From: Argyresthia goedartella
Taxonomy: Eukaryota; Arthropoda; Insecta; Lepidoptera; Argyresthiidae
Direction: 5' to 3'
Length of the DNA: 64,000 nt
Assembly (NCBI GenBank): GCA_949825045.1
Contig: OX463829.1
Span: forward strand, 8,618,001-8,682,000
The translations under genes were made by a program, and so were the position numbers. The notes below the pieces were generated by a model, which did no database searches, was not told the origin of the DNA, and saw only the letters and a list, made by a program, of their open reading frames with translations. This document shows, piece after piece, positions 9,180-21,120 of this stretch. Numbering within the stretch: position 1 is the stretch's first letter; every line of letters begins with the position of its first letter.

Positions 9180-11780
9180 TTTTGAATGGTCTTTCGAAGA
9201 TGAGGAGAAAATAAATCTCGAGGAGAATTATCTCGAATTTATTTTCAGGCAAAGCAATATAAGTATATGTAGCTATAATAATGTTTTATTAGTTGATTTT
9301 GATATTGCGTAGGTAGGGAATTGTTATATCCTGCCTATGACGCACCTATAAATGTGATTATGCCTTAGTCAATAGGGGCGACCGCGGCCGCGGTAAGTGG
9401 TGGTTTATTATTGTCAAGCGGCGAATGGTGCTGAGAGAAATAAAGTTAGAGGTAGGTAATCACTATCAATGATGTCCTAATCGGAATGATCTCACCAGGT
9501 TGGTGTGTTTAGCGGCGGTGGTGGTGGAGGCAGTAGCGTTGAGGGTGTGTTGCGTAGGCGTCGCTCGCTGCCGGCCTGTCGCTGCGTGGCTCAGACGTGC
9601 ACCTGGCCTAGAATAAATTCTAGGGCTTGCACAGATGGGATGCCTAAGAGTATCGCGCAGTTCTCTGGGCATTCATTACACTTGACCGCACTTGTATCAT
9701 CACAATCACTGAAATGCGTGGTATTGCACAGATGGGGTGCCTAGATGGATCACGCACATTCCCCAGGTAACCCTTACAGTAACACGCGGAGGCTCGTTTT
9801 CGGGCCTCCGGAGGCAGAACAAAAGGCGCGCGCCGGGGATGAAAACTATTGTTTGTTTAAATACGTTTGGGAGATCTCGGGGGGACACGTCCGTTCGGTC
9901 CGGCAACACAAACGCCACCTATACAAAACCCATATAAATTCAGTACAAAAATGAAAACAAAATAGAACAAAACAGATTCAATCATCACCGGAATAAGCAG
10001 TAGGTATAGTTATTAAATTAAAACTGTTTGTATATAGTTAACAGTTAAGACTAGGTACTTAAATTACAACTATGGTTAAAATAAAGTTAATATGGTAAAT
10101 TTAAATTGTATACAAAAAATTATATTTTAAAACAAAAATTGTGAAGCAGGTACATGTTGACAGATATGCTTTGACTCGCATCGGCTCACAAACTACGAAC
10201 TCGTATCATATGGACGATCCGAGTCCGAGCGGACTCGAATCACGAATTCACGATACGAGTCAGCTACAAATTAGTGTTGTGCCTGCTCGGTCATCAGAGA
10301 GAGCGCTCCGTATTAGAACAGTTCAGTCAGTGTACTAGTACGCTCTAACAACTCTATTAGTACTATAAGGACGTTGGATCATAAGAATTAAATATAGAGC
10401 TATTAGGTTAACCTTTCTTATCGTGCAGAGCAGAAACTTGAGGAATGTTATACTCTCATAAAATTAACATATTTATGCAATTATATATAATAACTATTGA
10501 CGATCAGAGGCGAGCGATACTTATCTCGGTTGCGAGTTGATTAAATCAAATAAAAAAAAATGTTTGTAAACAAATAACATTTACGCACAAAAAACCCAAA
10601 CAAAACGAAGCTATGGACTGCATTTTGTCACAGAATACATATAGAACAGTAGATAATCATCGAACAAAGGTACATCGCACGGCTGCACACATGCGCGCGT
10701 GTTCGGTACGCACGCACACATAGCCTTCGGGAATGATGGAGAATGCTTCAATCGGGGCCGCGCCGTGCCGTACGCGTTGCCGTGCCGTTAGCGAGCCGCC
10801 CCAGTGCCACGCACGATATCAAAAGGAGCCGAATAGGCTTGTAATTAAGCACCTACCAACCTAGTGCAGTTTAGCAACTATTATACATACAAGGAAATAT
10901 TTTTGGTATAGTATAGTGGTAAGTATTAAAATATTCGATGAAGTGGGAAACTAGAAACACATACCTAACGATCTGTAATATTATTACTTTGTGTAAACAA
11001 TATTGTCTATTAAACTGTAACAGAAATACTTTGCAGAGGTACCTACTTAAAAGCAAAATTAGTATTTTAGGTATGCCAAGCCACATACGTGACACAGCCC
11101 TGCGCATCGAGCGAAAGTATGTAACGAACGCTCCTAAACGGCCTCTGATTTACTACTATTCTATATATGTATACTGTGATCTTGTCTCATTAGGAAATAT
11201 GCAAATCTGATCTATTTTGCATTACGAAGGCGATAATTACCTAATACCTACACCAGTCAATTGATCAAAAGACCGAGTTCAGAGAATAATAGACCACCTG
11301 GAATGGTTGATAATCACCGCGCATCCCCTCTCGTCATGGCTCCCGCCCACCACTCTCTCGGAGCGATGTCCGAATAGACCGAATGTCCGATTAGCGTAGG
11401 GAAAGGTTTCCTTTCGTTCATTGCACAGTAACTTTACAGAATACTTAATAGTACTACGTACAGAAAGATCACTCCACAAATACACTTAAATAAATAGCTA
11501 CTCTCGCTGCGCGACAATAAAGCGCAATAGCAATAGCTCACACCTGCGCTACGTACAACAATCGCTAAGCACCTACAGAATCGATTGTCCCGCTCGTGCA
11601 GGCTAGATTGCGCCGCATCACTACGCCTGAGAGCTTCTTTTACTCTGACATCACAAGGTCGTCCTGTAATCTCCTGTCTCGCTTGATCACGCTATGGTTA
11701 CCTACGTGCGATTTGTGTTTGTAAATTTTAATCCACTCTGTGTAAGAGAGGTGTTATCAGTACTCATTCAGGCTATTGGT
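9180..11780. other. Gene-free repetitive stretch
   Basis: No host gene is recognised. At 9620-9770 two related blocks start with TTGCACAGATGGG(A/G)TGCC about 95 bases apart. A frame at 9745-9954 ends in GGHVRSVRQHKRHL, which looks like half of a C2H2-type finger as found at the N-terminus of some LINE proteins, but it is too short to call. The string CTATACAAAACCCATATAAA at 9920 matches the OTU-LINE tail at 5735. Around 10150-10285 there are GAGTC/GACTC-rich words, and 10680-10810 is a locally GC-rich patch. Confidence 0.4.
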
Positions 11781-11789
11781 AAATTCTAA

Positions 11790-13090
11790 GGCTAGTCTAT
11801 GTGGGGTCCCCACTGCAATTTGCTATCAATGGTTATTCCAAGAATCTTCGTATCATTTACTAATTCTAACGTGCTGCTGTCTAACACTAAACTGGTCTCA
11901 ACTTGCCTGACATTTGGAAGTGAGAATTTGATACACTTGGTTTTACCAGCGTTTAACAGTAAATTATTAACTGTGAACCAATTCAAGGTTAAAGACAATA
12001 CACCATTAACATAATCAAAATCTCCTTTTTGTCTTTCAATATTGAAGACCATTCATCAGCAAACCACACTATGTCAGTTAATTTCTCCACGATGAAAGGC
12101 AGATCGTTAATATATACCAGGAATAAGAAAGAATCTAATATGGAACCTTGTGGAACGCCAATTTTTACAGCCGATCCATCAGATTTAACGCTGTTAACTT
12201 CTTTTGCCTTTTGAATTCTATTGCTTAGGTATGATCTTAGTAGATACAACGCTTTATTTCGGACTCCTTAATGATTTAATTAAATTAATAGCGTATTATG
12301 ATCAACACAATCAAACGCCTTCGACAGGTCACAAAAAACTCCGATAGCATCCTGTGCGGCCTCCCATGCAGAATAAATATGAGATATAAGGGTTATACCT
12401 GCATCCATAGTCGATTTACCCCTAGTGAAACCGTATTGTTTGGCGTGGAGTTGTTTTGTACGGTTGAAGTGTGAGAGCATTTGATTGAGTATAATCTTTT
12501 CAAATATTTTACTTAGTGTTGGAAGAACAGATATTGGTCTGTAATTTGAAGGATCACCCTTATCTCCCAACTTGAACAGAGGTATCAGTTTACTGTGTTT
12601 CATGAGGTCTGGGAAAGCCCCATCGTCAATACATTTATTGAATATATAAGCTAAATGTGGGGCTATAGCTAGAATTACTGAACCAATGACCTTGACTGAT
12701 ATACCCCACAGGTCTTCCGTATTTTTTAAGTTAAGTAATTTAAACATTTTGACAATGTCCTGGGGATATACAAGATAAATTTTTAAATATACCTTACTGA
12801 CGCTAGTGTTATTTTTTAATAAAGTCTGCTTCATATGGAGATGAATTTAGATGATCTGTTGCGATCTACATTGGTGAAGAATGTTTCAAAAGCTCGAGCA
12901 ACATCAGCGCTGGATTTAACAACATCATCATCTATCTTTAGGCAGAAATCATTGTTCCTTGGTATAACTTTGCCAGTTTCACGGTTTATTATTTGCCAAA
13001 CTGTTTTCATTCTATTATTTGAATTTGGAATTTTTCTATTAATGTGTAAAATTTTGCAGTTCTACAAACTAACTTGAAAGTTTTGGAATA
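11790..13090 (-). pseudogene. LINE family B (jockey/CR1-like) RT fragment
   Basis: Read on the minus strand: a linker (12835-13090) matching 56000-56200 of the larger copy, then RT motifs. These include PSNYRPISVLPTLSKIFEKI and KQYGFTRGKSTMDAG, then FCDLSKAFDCVDHNTLL (12280-12834), VPQGSILDSFLFLVYINDLP (about 12130) and a damaged catalytic box, WFADEWSS, where FADD is expected. The thumb part (11792-12050) ends near KLQWGPHI. Stops and frame changes at about 12050 and 12260 break it. The right-hand neighbour is a different LINE (family A) in the same orientation. Confidence 0.8.
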
Positions 13091-13094
13091 TTTT

Positions 13095-13910
13095 TTAACA
13101 TAGTCATGAAATTTTCGATCATGGATTCAAGGACTTTGGAGAGGATGGGTAGGATTGAAATAAGACGATACTCTTTAAAAGAGTCGGGACTGGAAGTTTT
13201 AAGGAGCGGGATGACTAATGATTTTTTCTATAGTGTGGGGAAGATGCCATTCGATAGGGAAAAATTTATAACGTGTTTAATAGCTGGCGGTAGTTTATCC
13301 AGAATTGTTAAAAGCATTTTAAGGCAGATTTTATCACATACAGCTTTCGAGCTGACTGCTAGTACCGCCTTTTTGACCTCATAGATTATAACATTGCTCA
13401 AGTTGAATGGTGTGGTGTCAGGTGAGGACTTAGAGCGCAGGCTCTGAAGAGTGGCTTGTTTAACCGTGGGACCATCACAACAGGCGGGGCAGAAAGGAAC
13501 TGGTGAAGACCGTTGAGATCTACATTACATATGAGAAGGAGTCGACTATGGACTTGAGTTTGGTAGAACGGGAATCGTTTTTGAGGAGACACGTGTTGAA
13601 CGCACCGAGAATGAGGGTATCGTTATACAGAGGTGAGAGTTCATTGAGGAGGGCTTCCAATGTGTCGAAGTAGTCGATGCGAAGAGAGAGGCTATAAAGA
13701 ACACGGAGGAGGACCTTGCTATGGTGAAGAGATATTTCGAGATAGAGATGTTCAGCAGACTCGGAGTACTGGCTAGGGGACGCGCTAATCGCCTTGCACA
13801 GGATTTCCACTCACATATAGACAGCGACACCCCATCGGCTTTCCCGACTCTGGCATTCCTGTAAAGCCTTGAAAGGGAGTACGAAGAAGATGATAGCGAT
13901 GACATTTTTC
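13095..13910 (-). pseudogene. LINE family A fragment: endonuclease C-terminus and RT N-terminus
   Basis: Minus-strand frames give LILGAFNTCLLKNDSRSTKL (the endonuclease GDFN motif with Asp replaced by Ala) at 13520-13810. After a linker comes RT sequence with LISILPILSKVLESMI near 13110-13170. The same protein sequence in better order lies at 31400-33740 on the + strand. It is broken by stops and ends abruptly at about 13095, where family B begins. Confidence 0.7.
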
Positions 13911-15348
13911 AACTGATTCTCGTGATTTTTTGTGAGCAGATTCGATAATTAAATAGTTTTTTTTATTCGATTCAGTTTTTGGAAATTTTACAAAATGGCG
14001 GGGATATATGTTTGAAACTTCTAAAAAAACGCTACAGCCCAAACGGCTTCATAGATTTTAACAAATGAGTTGTTATTGGATTTTTGGAGATCGCAAAAAT
14101 GACAGGCTATTTAAATTTAGTCCATAGTGAAAAGTCCATAGGACGGATTTTATTTAGCAAAATGTAGTTTACAAAGTTATAGGTTCGGCTAATTTCACAC
14201 TCCATGTTATAACCAGTTGCAATCAAAAGTGTGTATATGTTATTGAAAGCAAAAGCAGTCAGAATATTTGTACTTATAATAATTTCAGATGTTCACCCGT
14301 TAAACTTCAAGTCCCGACCCCTGTATGAGGGATTGGAAATAATTACGCAAATTTCCAGTATATCTCGAGTTTATATAGGAGATTTTCTGACAGCTCAACA
14401 AAAACAAAAATTCATTCCAAAAGCTGCGATCGGCTTCTTAGCAGTTTTTAATTTTGGGACGGTAGGGTCGTGAAATCGAAATACGAGAGAGCTATATATA
14501 TGTATAGCTCTGTTTTAGCACAATTATTTGATATAGCATGCATAGATGCAAAATGTTGCCTTTTACTTGCACTTTTATGTGTTCGCTATCTAAACTCCTG
14601 AGTTGTTTAAATATACAGTTCGATATCTCCATTCCTATAAAAGCAATAGTTCTGTAACTTTGTACAGTGAGGGCACTATTTATGCAATATTTTTGTGCGT
14701 TAAATTAGAATCTTGGATGTTTTCCGTTTATGTTAACGGTGTGGCATACGCTAGCACTACCGTTACGGTGCGTACGCCACACTGTTTGGTCATTATTTCT
14801 TAAACTAATATACAATTTTTTTAATATTTGCTCATGCAAATATATGCACTATTTATGCTCTATTTATGGGCATAAAAACGAACCGTGTATTCACCATAGG
14901 TACGCTACCATAACGGACACTCGTTTGATTCTCCAATCAACAAAAACGTTTGTAGTGGCTCGAATCTTGCGGCAAGTGACAAGCGTCCGAACGCGGGATT
15001 CTTAGGAATGTTCAGTTCAATAGTGACATGGGAGTTGATGTGAATCACATTAATTTTTTCGTTGAGAAGCAACCAGCTGCAATTAACGTTCAAAACTTCA
15101 AAAATGTTGGTCAAAGACGTCACGAGGGGTTTTATTGAAAACTTATTTAAAAAAGTATTTAGACACGAGGTATTTAGTCGAAATATTCAAATAAGTTTCT
15201 TAAAATACCTAGGCTAAAATGTCATAAAATAAAATAAAAAGTACTTTGGCATTGTCAATTGGATAATTTGATGATACAACACAATCTATAGATTATGATA
15301 TTTATCGACGATTTTCAATAGTCACTTTATTGCGATGCAGTTGCACAT
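13911..15348. other. Gene-free stretch
   Basis: No coding region is supported. A short inverted repeat (GTGTGGCATACGC / GCGTACGCCACAC) lies at about 14738-14782. The rest is AT-rich single-copy-like or decayed repeat DNA. Confidence 0.5.
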
Positions 15349-15356
15349 CCTTAATG

Positions 15357-18300
15357 TAGGGACGTTCCGATTCAAGTAAATACGAGTATTGTACTCGATA
15401 CGTTTGTTTCGATACCAACTACTTTTAGCATCGAATCAATCTAGAGAGTACATACTTGGTATCGAAACAAATGTACTTGAATCGAATCGAATCAAACCAA
15501 TTTTGTGGTACGAAGGAACGGAACTAGTTTTTTGAACGCATCTTACAATTAAGACCTATGAACGCGCCGCAATCCCTTCCAACTGCCCTTGTTGTTATTA
15601 TTATTCTCTATCTGTCTCGACCTCGCTCAGGCAGCCGCGGCGCGACATTGCCCGTCACCAACAAGCCAAGTGCAGCCATTTATTTGTTTGGTTGAGCCAG
15701 CCTTATTGGTTCGATTATCAGAAAGCCAGATATTACGCCATATTTATTTTCTTACATTGTTTGTTGTTGTTTGGCGAACAAGACGGCGTAGATTTTTTTT
15801 TTCTATTATTCCTAAAAAAAACCTAAATCCTATCGATTTAACTAGTTATCGATACTTTATGGTTACTTATTTGAGTAGAATAATAATAATAAGCCCCGCA
15901 GGATGCTAATGCGCTTGACGGTTCCATACATTTTCGTTTTATTGTTAGAACATGGCTCATAATTCTGAATAAATAATGTTCAGAAAGTTCACGTGCCTGC
16001 CGTTACATGGATGCATTGCAATTCTGCGGGGCTTAAATCCTTACATCTAATTCCTAAAAAAGTTCAATAAAACTATCGATATGAGTAAGTATCGATACTT
16101 TGTCACATTACTGCGATCAGGAAGGTTGACCTCAATAGCGGGAACAGTTAATTTAGAGAGTAATAATAAAAAAAGGAGAGTAGAAACGAAAGAGTCAGGT
16201 TGTGGGTTCTTTATTTTACAAATCTTATCTAGGCTAAACTTATATTTACAACCTACCTAAAATAACCTAACAGTATTTACACCTAACCTAACTGAAATGG
16301 CTCTGGGAGACTAAAGTAGCGGATGGATTAGATGTCTTTCAGTAGTATTGTAGCATCGTAGGAATTCTAGGCTCGAGCAGATGTCCGTGGAACCTCAGGA
16401 ACGTAAGTAGGTGGCCGTAGATGAAGAACTCAGGAGGGCAGCAGGAACTCAGGGTCAGAGGATCGTTAGTGGAACCTCAGGACCATAAGTAGGCGGCCGG
16501 AGTTGAGGGCCGCAGGAGAGTAGCGGGAACTCCGGGCCGCAAGTAGATCAGCGGTACCCCAGGCAGAGGTCTCGGGTACGGTATCAAGGTACGGTAGGCG
16601 AAGAGAAAAGGCTTCCGCTGCAGCTAGGGTTGGGCTTCCGGTCATCAGCTTCTTGAGAATTCCCGGGCCAGCTGGGCCCGGGAATTGGCCTTTTTCCTTT
16701 GCTCTGTTTGAGAGCTGAAGACGAACTCCCCTTAGTTTTCAAGCGATTCATAAGGAAACCTCCTTTTCGTTCCAAAGTTCGTATTTTAAAAAACTCGCTA
16801 ATTCGAATTAATTAAATGAAGTACACTCCCAGGGGCCAATAAAATATAGTTCTTTACAGAGGTTTTGACCTACATGGTCTGTATGAAATACAAGTTTAAA
16901 TTTTGACAATAGAACTCAATGTCATCTAAAAACAAAGTAAATAAAAATAAATAAATAAATAAGTCCCAAGCCTTCTAAAACCAAGAAAAACCTTAGCGCA
17001 ATCGCACAATCCCAGCGCCGTTTTTGAGTCGCAAGTTTAGCTGCGCTTGGAGAGTCGTGATCACCGAAGTAAAACACTACAACAGATCGCGGCGAAATCG
17101 CTGAGACAGGATTACCCTAAAGATATAATAATCCTGTCCCAAGAATCTCAGAGGGGTTGGGTCTTATATAAGACACATTGAAATTTGAAGATTGGACTAC
17201 TTAGGTGGTTAGGGGGGGTCCTTAGCTATCCTCTGATACCATTTTCTGATTTAGGAAACATCATTTTAGCACTTTAATTATAAAATATGTTTACGCGTTT
17301 TTTACAACTTGGCCAATCTCGGAACGACAAATGTCAAACTCAAAAGCTCCAACGTTGGATATTGGTACATGATTTTAGTAGAAATTACAAGATTTTGTTG
17401 TAATGGTAGAAATTTGCGTCAGCAATTTTGTATTTTCTGACGTAATGACTTGCTCATTTCATTCCGATTCCTTCCGTGTTTCGTGAATGTTCTGTTGCGC
17501 TCTCGTTTTATCCGTGATTCTCTGGATGACTTTGGCTTTGTTTACTTACTAACTACTTTATGGAGTACATCAGAACCAAATTGGTTGCTTTAGGTCACTT
17601 CGTGTTTAAAAACTAAAGACAGGTTTGTTAGGTTCACACGTTACAGCAGACCCGGGAGCCGGAGCGAAGCGGAGCGAAGCTAGGCGACCCCCTACTCTTG
17701 GCAACCCCTCCTCCAACCCCTCTCCTCCTCCAACTCCCCCGAAATCCAAAAAATGTAGGCAATTTTCTTTAATCTTTGGACCTCCATAACATAAAAACTA
17801 GTGGTTTCCTAAAAGAGGGGGTAGGTGGGGGGACCTCCCCTCCCCCACCCTTCCCCCCCTCCACGCCCCCATCCCCCAAATTCAATGTGTCTTATACAAG
17901 TACTTACCCATCTCAGAGCAGCGCTACACCGACTTCAGGGTGTCGAGAAGTTATCAGTGACTTGAAGCTCAGACTTCTCTACAAGGAGCAAGTCAATCAG
18001 CTGCCTCAGCGGGAGTACGCCGAGGTTGCAAGCAGGGTATCGAGAGGTTGTGGTATCTACCACAATTTTGCAGTAATTAATTCTGCACGGTATACGAGTA
18101 CGTCGATGTGAGTTTTGTTCTAAAGTGAAAGTTCTATCAGCATTAAGAGTATTTAGTTACCATAATTTTTGTGCGTGAATAAAGAATTCCTGAGATGTGA
18201 GTTACGTTTTATTTATATGAGATAGTGAAAAACTGTCAAAGCAAGCATATTGTAGGGAAAATCCTTCAGTTCATTTGGTTCATCCAGCCAAGGCAGGCCT

Positions 18301-18416
18301 AGGATAGGAAAAACCCTACAACTTTTTAGGTACTCAAATAAGTAGCATCGCAGGACTATTTGGGTACTACTCATTTGAGTAGGTATCGATACTTCGGTGG
18401 TAGCGGAACGTCCCTA
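15357..18416. mobile_element. hAT-like element, 3060 bp, perfect TIR and 8-bp duplication
   Basis: The left end is TAGGGACGTTCCG at 15357; the right end reverse complemented is the same 13 bases, ending at 18416. CCTTAATG occurs on both sides (15349-15356 and 18417-18424). A TA-G-N-G-like start, 8-bp duplication and clustered subterminal GTATCGA/TCGATAC words fit hAT transposons. No hAT transposase frame (no BED finger or dimerisation motif) is seen, so it is non-autonomous. The interior is mosaic: a small MITE-like block (15895-16036), a GC-rich repeat patch (16370-16700), an inverted pair around ATAAGACACATTGAA (17170 and 17890), and an unassigned 111-codon frame at 17776-18111. It ends only about 580 bases before the cut8 start codon. 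Confidence 0.82.
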
Positions 18417-18469
18417 CCTTAATGTGGCCGTTGCCGTTGACCGTTGATGAACTGTCAAAGTGTCAAATT

Positions 18470-18561
18470 GTGCGCCAATTTCGTGTTGTGGTTTGAGTTG
18501 ATATGTTGGTAAAATTCTAATTTAAAAGTCCTTTTTGTTATCAAAATAAGCTGAATTTGAG
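18470..18561 (+). other. Possible 5' untranslated exon of cut8
   Basis: GAATTTGAG|GTAAGG at 18561/18562 is a good splice donor. A matching acceptor (TCATTCGCAG) ends at 18990, five bases before the cut8 ATG. The 5' edge is a guess. The exon would lie immediately right of the hAT element, so that element could supply or disturb promoter sequence. No transcript is available to confirm it. Confidence 0.3.
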
Positions 18562-18994
18562 GTAAGGAGGACAGGCATTGAAAATATTTGTTAATTGATT
18601 CAGTCCGAGTCGAAAAATCAGTTGTTTGGGTCTACGACTTGACTATGAAGGCGGGAAACCTAAATTGTTAAATTTATTCCCTTGCCTTCACATTTTTACA
18701 TCATCCAACTACTTAGTTATGTACATTGATGTGTAATATACCAAATAAATAAAATTTACACCAAATAAACGTTTATATACTTGCATTTTAGTAATTTCTC
18801 AAGACACTTGTTTGTCATAACAAGACTTTGCATTTGGCACCTTTTGTTCTGTCTAATCAATTTCTACAGTGGCAGCAGGTACTCCCATCACCAAGTTTCT
18901 GAACCCCTAAACAATATCTATAATATTTTTGTTGGAAAAATTCTAATAAAGTTTTCTTGAAATAACACTGATAAGATATCTCATTCGCAGTAAT

Positions 18995-19196
18995 ATGGAG
19001 GTCGCGGTGACCCCAGACGTGGGTCGCAGGCCGCGGGCCGCCCTCGCCGAGATCCCAGCGAGGCTAGGGCGCCTGCGTGTGTCCCCGGCGCCTCTGCAAC
19101 CGCTCACCAACATGGCGAGAGAACGATCACCAGCCCTGCCCGCCGGGTACCTCAGCCCGGCTCAGTCGCCTGACGAAATGGTGATACAGCAGAGAG
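18995..19196 (+). CDS. cut8: cut8 exon 1 (coding)
   Basis: The ATG at 18995 opens a GC-rich exon in an AT-rich neighbourhood, encoding 67 residues plus one base. It is rich in Pro, Arg and SP dipeptides (RVSPAPLQP, YLSPAQSPDE), as expected for the disordered, phosphorylatable N-terminus of Cut8-type proteins. A donor AGAG|GTTGGT follows at 19197, leaving phase 1. Acceptors before 23365 or 23383 both restore the frame of exon 2. Read across the 23383 junction, IQQR is joined to VTWSPDIELKRN. Linking the two exons is an inference from phase, strand and composition. Confidence 0.72.
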
Positions 19197-19310
19197 GTTG
19201 GTATTTGGTATATATTGCTAATTTGGATAATAATTTGGGGGGAAACCACAACATTCTCATGACAAAACAAACATTTCTACTTGACAACCTCTGTGGTATT
19301 GAGGTTTAAA

Positions 19311-19440
19311 GCTGCCTCCAGATCAAAGACATCCCAAGTTCGAACCCTGATGAAGTCAATGTTTCTGTTCTCACAACACAGTGTCCTGGGTATATGGGAC
19401 CAGAAGCAATGTATGTGCCTGTAAAAAATAAAAACTAAAC
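19311..19440 (+). mobile_element. tRNA-derived SINE fragment (family 2)
   Basis: It contains a B-box-like AAGTTCGAACCC and the family body GGGACCAGAAGCAATGTATGTGCCTGT, which matches the copies at 28951-29130 and 50336-50545. The 5' head with box A is missing. It lies in the cut8 intron. Confidence 0.6.
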
Positions 19441-19687
19441 CAACAGTAAGACATGTGTCATGCATAATGTGACCATACATCCCGTTTTCAGATTGTCTGT
19501 CGCGCTATCCCCCCAAAGAGCAAAAATGTCCCACTTTAGAAACAACAGTACTAAACCTATTTATATTTTTCAAATCCCCCATAATATAAAAACATATTTT
19601 TTTAAACTGGTTCATGAAAGAACTGATAAGTTTTGAGGGAACAATAAAAAATCACTGAATTAACCCCCCTCTTTTTTTGAAGTTGGT

Positions 19688-19800
19688 TAAAAAAGCAGTT
19701 AAATCATAAAAGGAAAAAAGGAACCCTTATCTGTATGTCTGTCGTTGAAAAAGCAGTTAAAATATAAAAGGAAAAAGGGAACCCTTATCTGTATATCTGT
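19688..19800. repeat. Tandem duplication, about 57-bp unit, two copies
   Basis: Two adjacent copies share AAAGCAGTTAAA, ATAAAAGGAAAAA and GGAACCCTTATCTGTAT, followed by extra TATCTGTA steps. It is in the cut8 intron. Confidence 0.75.
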
Positions 19801-19899
19801 ATATCTGTCTTTGACCTATAATGAAATTTGGTAAAAAGTAATGTATAATAGCACAAGTAAAGGGAAATTCTAAAAACGTAAATTTGTAGTTCCTTTAAA

Positions 19900-21000
19900 A
19901 AAATAATGTGATTTATTTTATTTATTTATTAACATAATTTATCTATGCCTTGACAGCCGAGGCCAAATCGACATAAATTACAGATATATACCAATAAAAT
20001 AAAATATTTACAATCCAAATTAAAATTCACAATATGTCATCAATCATAAATCAATTAAATCAATTAATAAAAAACCAATTCATATTCAAAACAAATTCAA
20101 TGTTATAATTTGACATTACTGTCATTCCATCATCTCGCAGAACCTGCCACACATTCGCACAATGTCCCTCCATGCATCACCAAACAGATCGTTCAGTGGT
20201 GCTACCGCCAACAGAGCATTCAGGCTGTCCCGCGCCCGGACAAGCGGAGACTGCCGGCGCGCCACCGTGCGGTGCGAGCCGCCCGCTAGCAGCTGGTGCC
20301 TGCGCCCGCGTACGTAATTGTCAGGCACAAAAAACGCGCATACCGCACTGACAAGCGTCGCGCAGTCACTGTCGCCTCGCAACAATCGACACACAGTCAG
20401 AAGTTGTTCAGTGTTACGTCTCACCTCTAGTGAGTTATATCCAAGCATACCCAATATAAAAGCGGTTGGATAGAGATAAGGGTAGTACCCAAATTTCCTC
20501 TTATATAGGTATCGTAAAAAAGCTTTTTGTACCTTCTCGAGCATAAGGACGTATGAGCTTTCGTGTGGATTCCAAACAACCGAGCTAGATTCCAGTTTGC
20601 TTCTCACTAGGGCCGTGCAAAGAAGCTGTACCACACCCAGATTACGGAATCCCTTACTATTCCGAATCACAAACCCCAATCTTTTAAAGCATTCCTTGGC
20701 TAAAGTGCTCATGTGCTCATGAAATGTAAGTTTAGGGTCAAACGTAACACCGAGATCGTTCATCGAATACACTCGAGTCAAGGACTCCGCGCCGAGTGTA
20801 TAAGTCACGCTAATAGGCCGAGGAGAGCGCGTGAAAGACATTATGCAACATTTTTCACTATTGAATAGGAGTTTGTTGCTCACACTCCATCTATAGACCG
20901 CATCTAGATCTTCCTGTAGTAGCCTACAGTCATTTTCTGACATTATGGGAAGTACTAGTTTGAGGTTGTCCGCATACAGTAGTGATTTATGTGGAACCAT
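19900..21000 (-). mobile_element. LINE family C RT fragment (jockey/CR1-like), nested in cut8 intron
   Basis: On the minus strand the protein starts at the catalytic box (LLYADNLKLV, where the second Asp of YADD is Asn) and continues through the thumb, SMNDLGVTFDPKLTFHEHM, to a C-terminus ending CGRFCEMME at 20122. About 200 bases of AT-rich 3' UTR follow. It is 5' truncated and fused at about 21000 to the tail of another LINE in the same frame. The Asp-to-Asn change would inactivate the polymerase. Confidence 0.75.
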
Positions 21001-21120
21001 TACGGATTCTCCCAAGAAGTGCTGGCTACTTTCCTTCAAGCCACAGTGAGAGCATGATGGGTCCTGTATGAGCCTTAATAATGATAGGTAACTATTTAGT
21101 TTGGAGTGACCTATCACCAC
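20122..21120 (-). CDS. Chimeric LINE ORF, 332 codons, open across an element junction
   Basis: Residues 1 to about 40 (GHSKLNSYLSLLRLIQDPSC, then CGLKESSQHFLGE) are the Cys-rich tail that follows RNase H in the R1/LOA-type LINE upstream. From about residue 46 the sequence is the RT palm and thumb of a different, jockey/CR1-type LINE. The frame stays open across the junction by chance or because one inserted into the other recently. No endonuclease and only half an RT are present, and the second catalytic Asp is Asn, so no function is expected. Confidence 0.6.
   Translation of the reverse strand: MVIGHSKLNSYLSLLRLIQDPSCSHCGLKESSQHFLGESVMVPHKSLLYADNLKLVLPIMSENDCRLLQEDLDAVYRWSVSNKLLFNSEKCCIMSFTRSPRPISVTYTLGAESLTRVYSMNDLGVTFDPKLTFHEHMSTLAKECFKRLGFVIRNSKGFRNLGVVQLLCTALVRSKLESSSVVWNPHESSYVLMLEKVQKAFLRYLYKRKFGYYPYLYPTAFILGMLGYNSLEVRRNTEQLLTVCRLLRGDSDCATLVSAVCAFFVPDNYVRGRRHQLLAGGSHRTVARRQSPLVRARDSLNALLAVAPLNDLFGDAWRDIVRMCGRFCEMME

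Noticed and set aside
5148..10285. A 5-kb hAT element bounded by GACTCGAG-rich ends at 5148 and 10285
   Set aside because: The two ends do not form a matching terminal repeat and no target duplication was found.
13546..13905. 119-codon Ser-rich reverse frame
   Set aside because: The neighbouring frame carries the LINE endonuclease GDFN-like motif; this one is a shadow.
17776..18111. Pro-rich 111-codon frame within the hAT element
   Set aside because: The Pro-rich part comes from a C-rich low-complexity run, and no transposase or host motif is visible.
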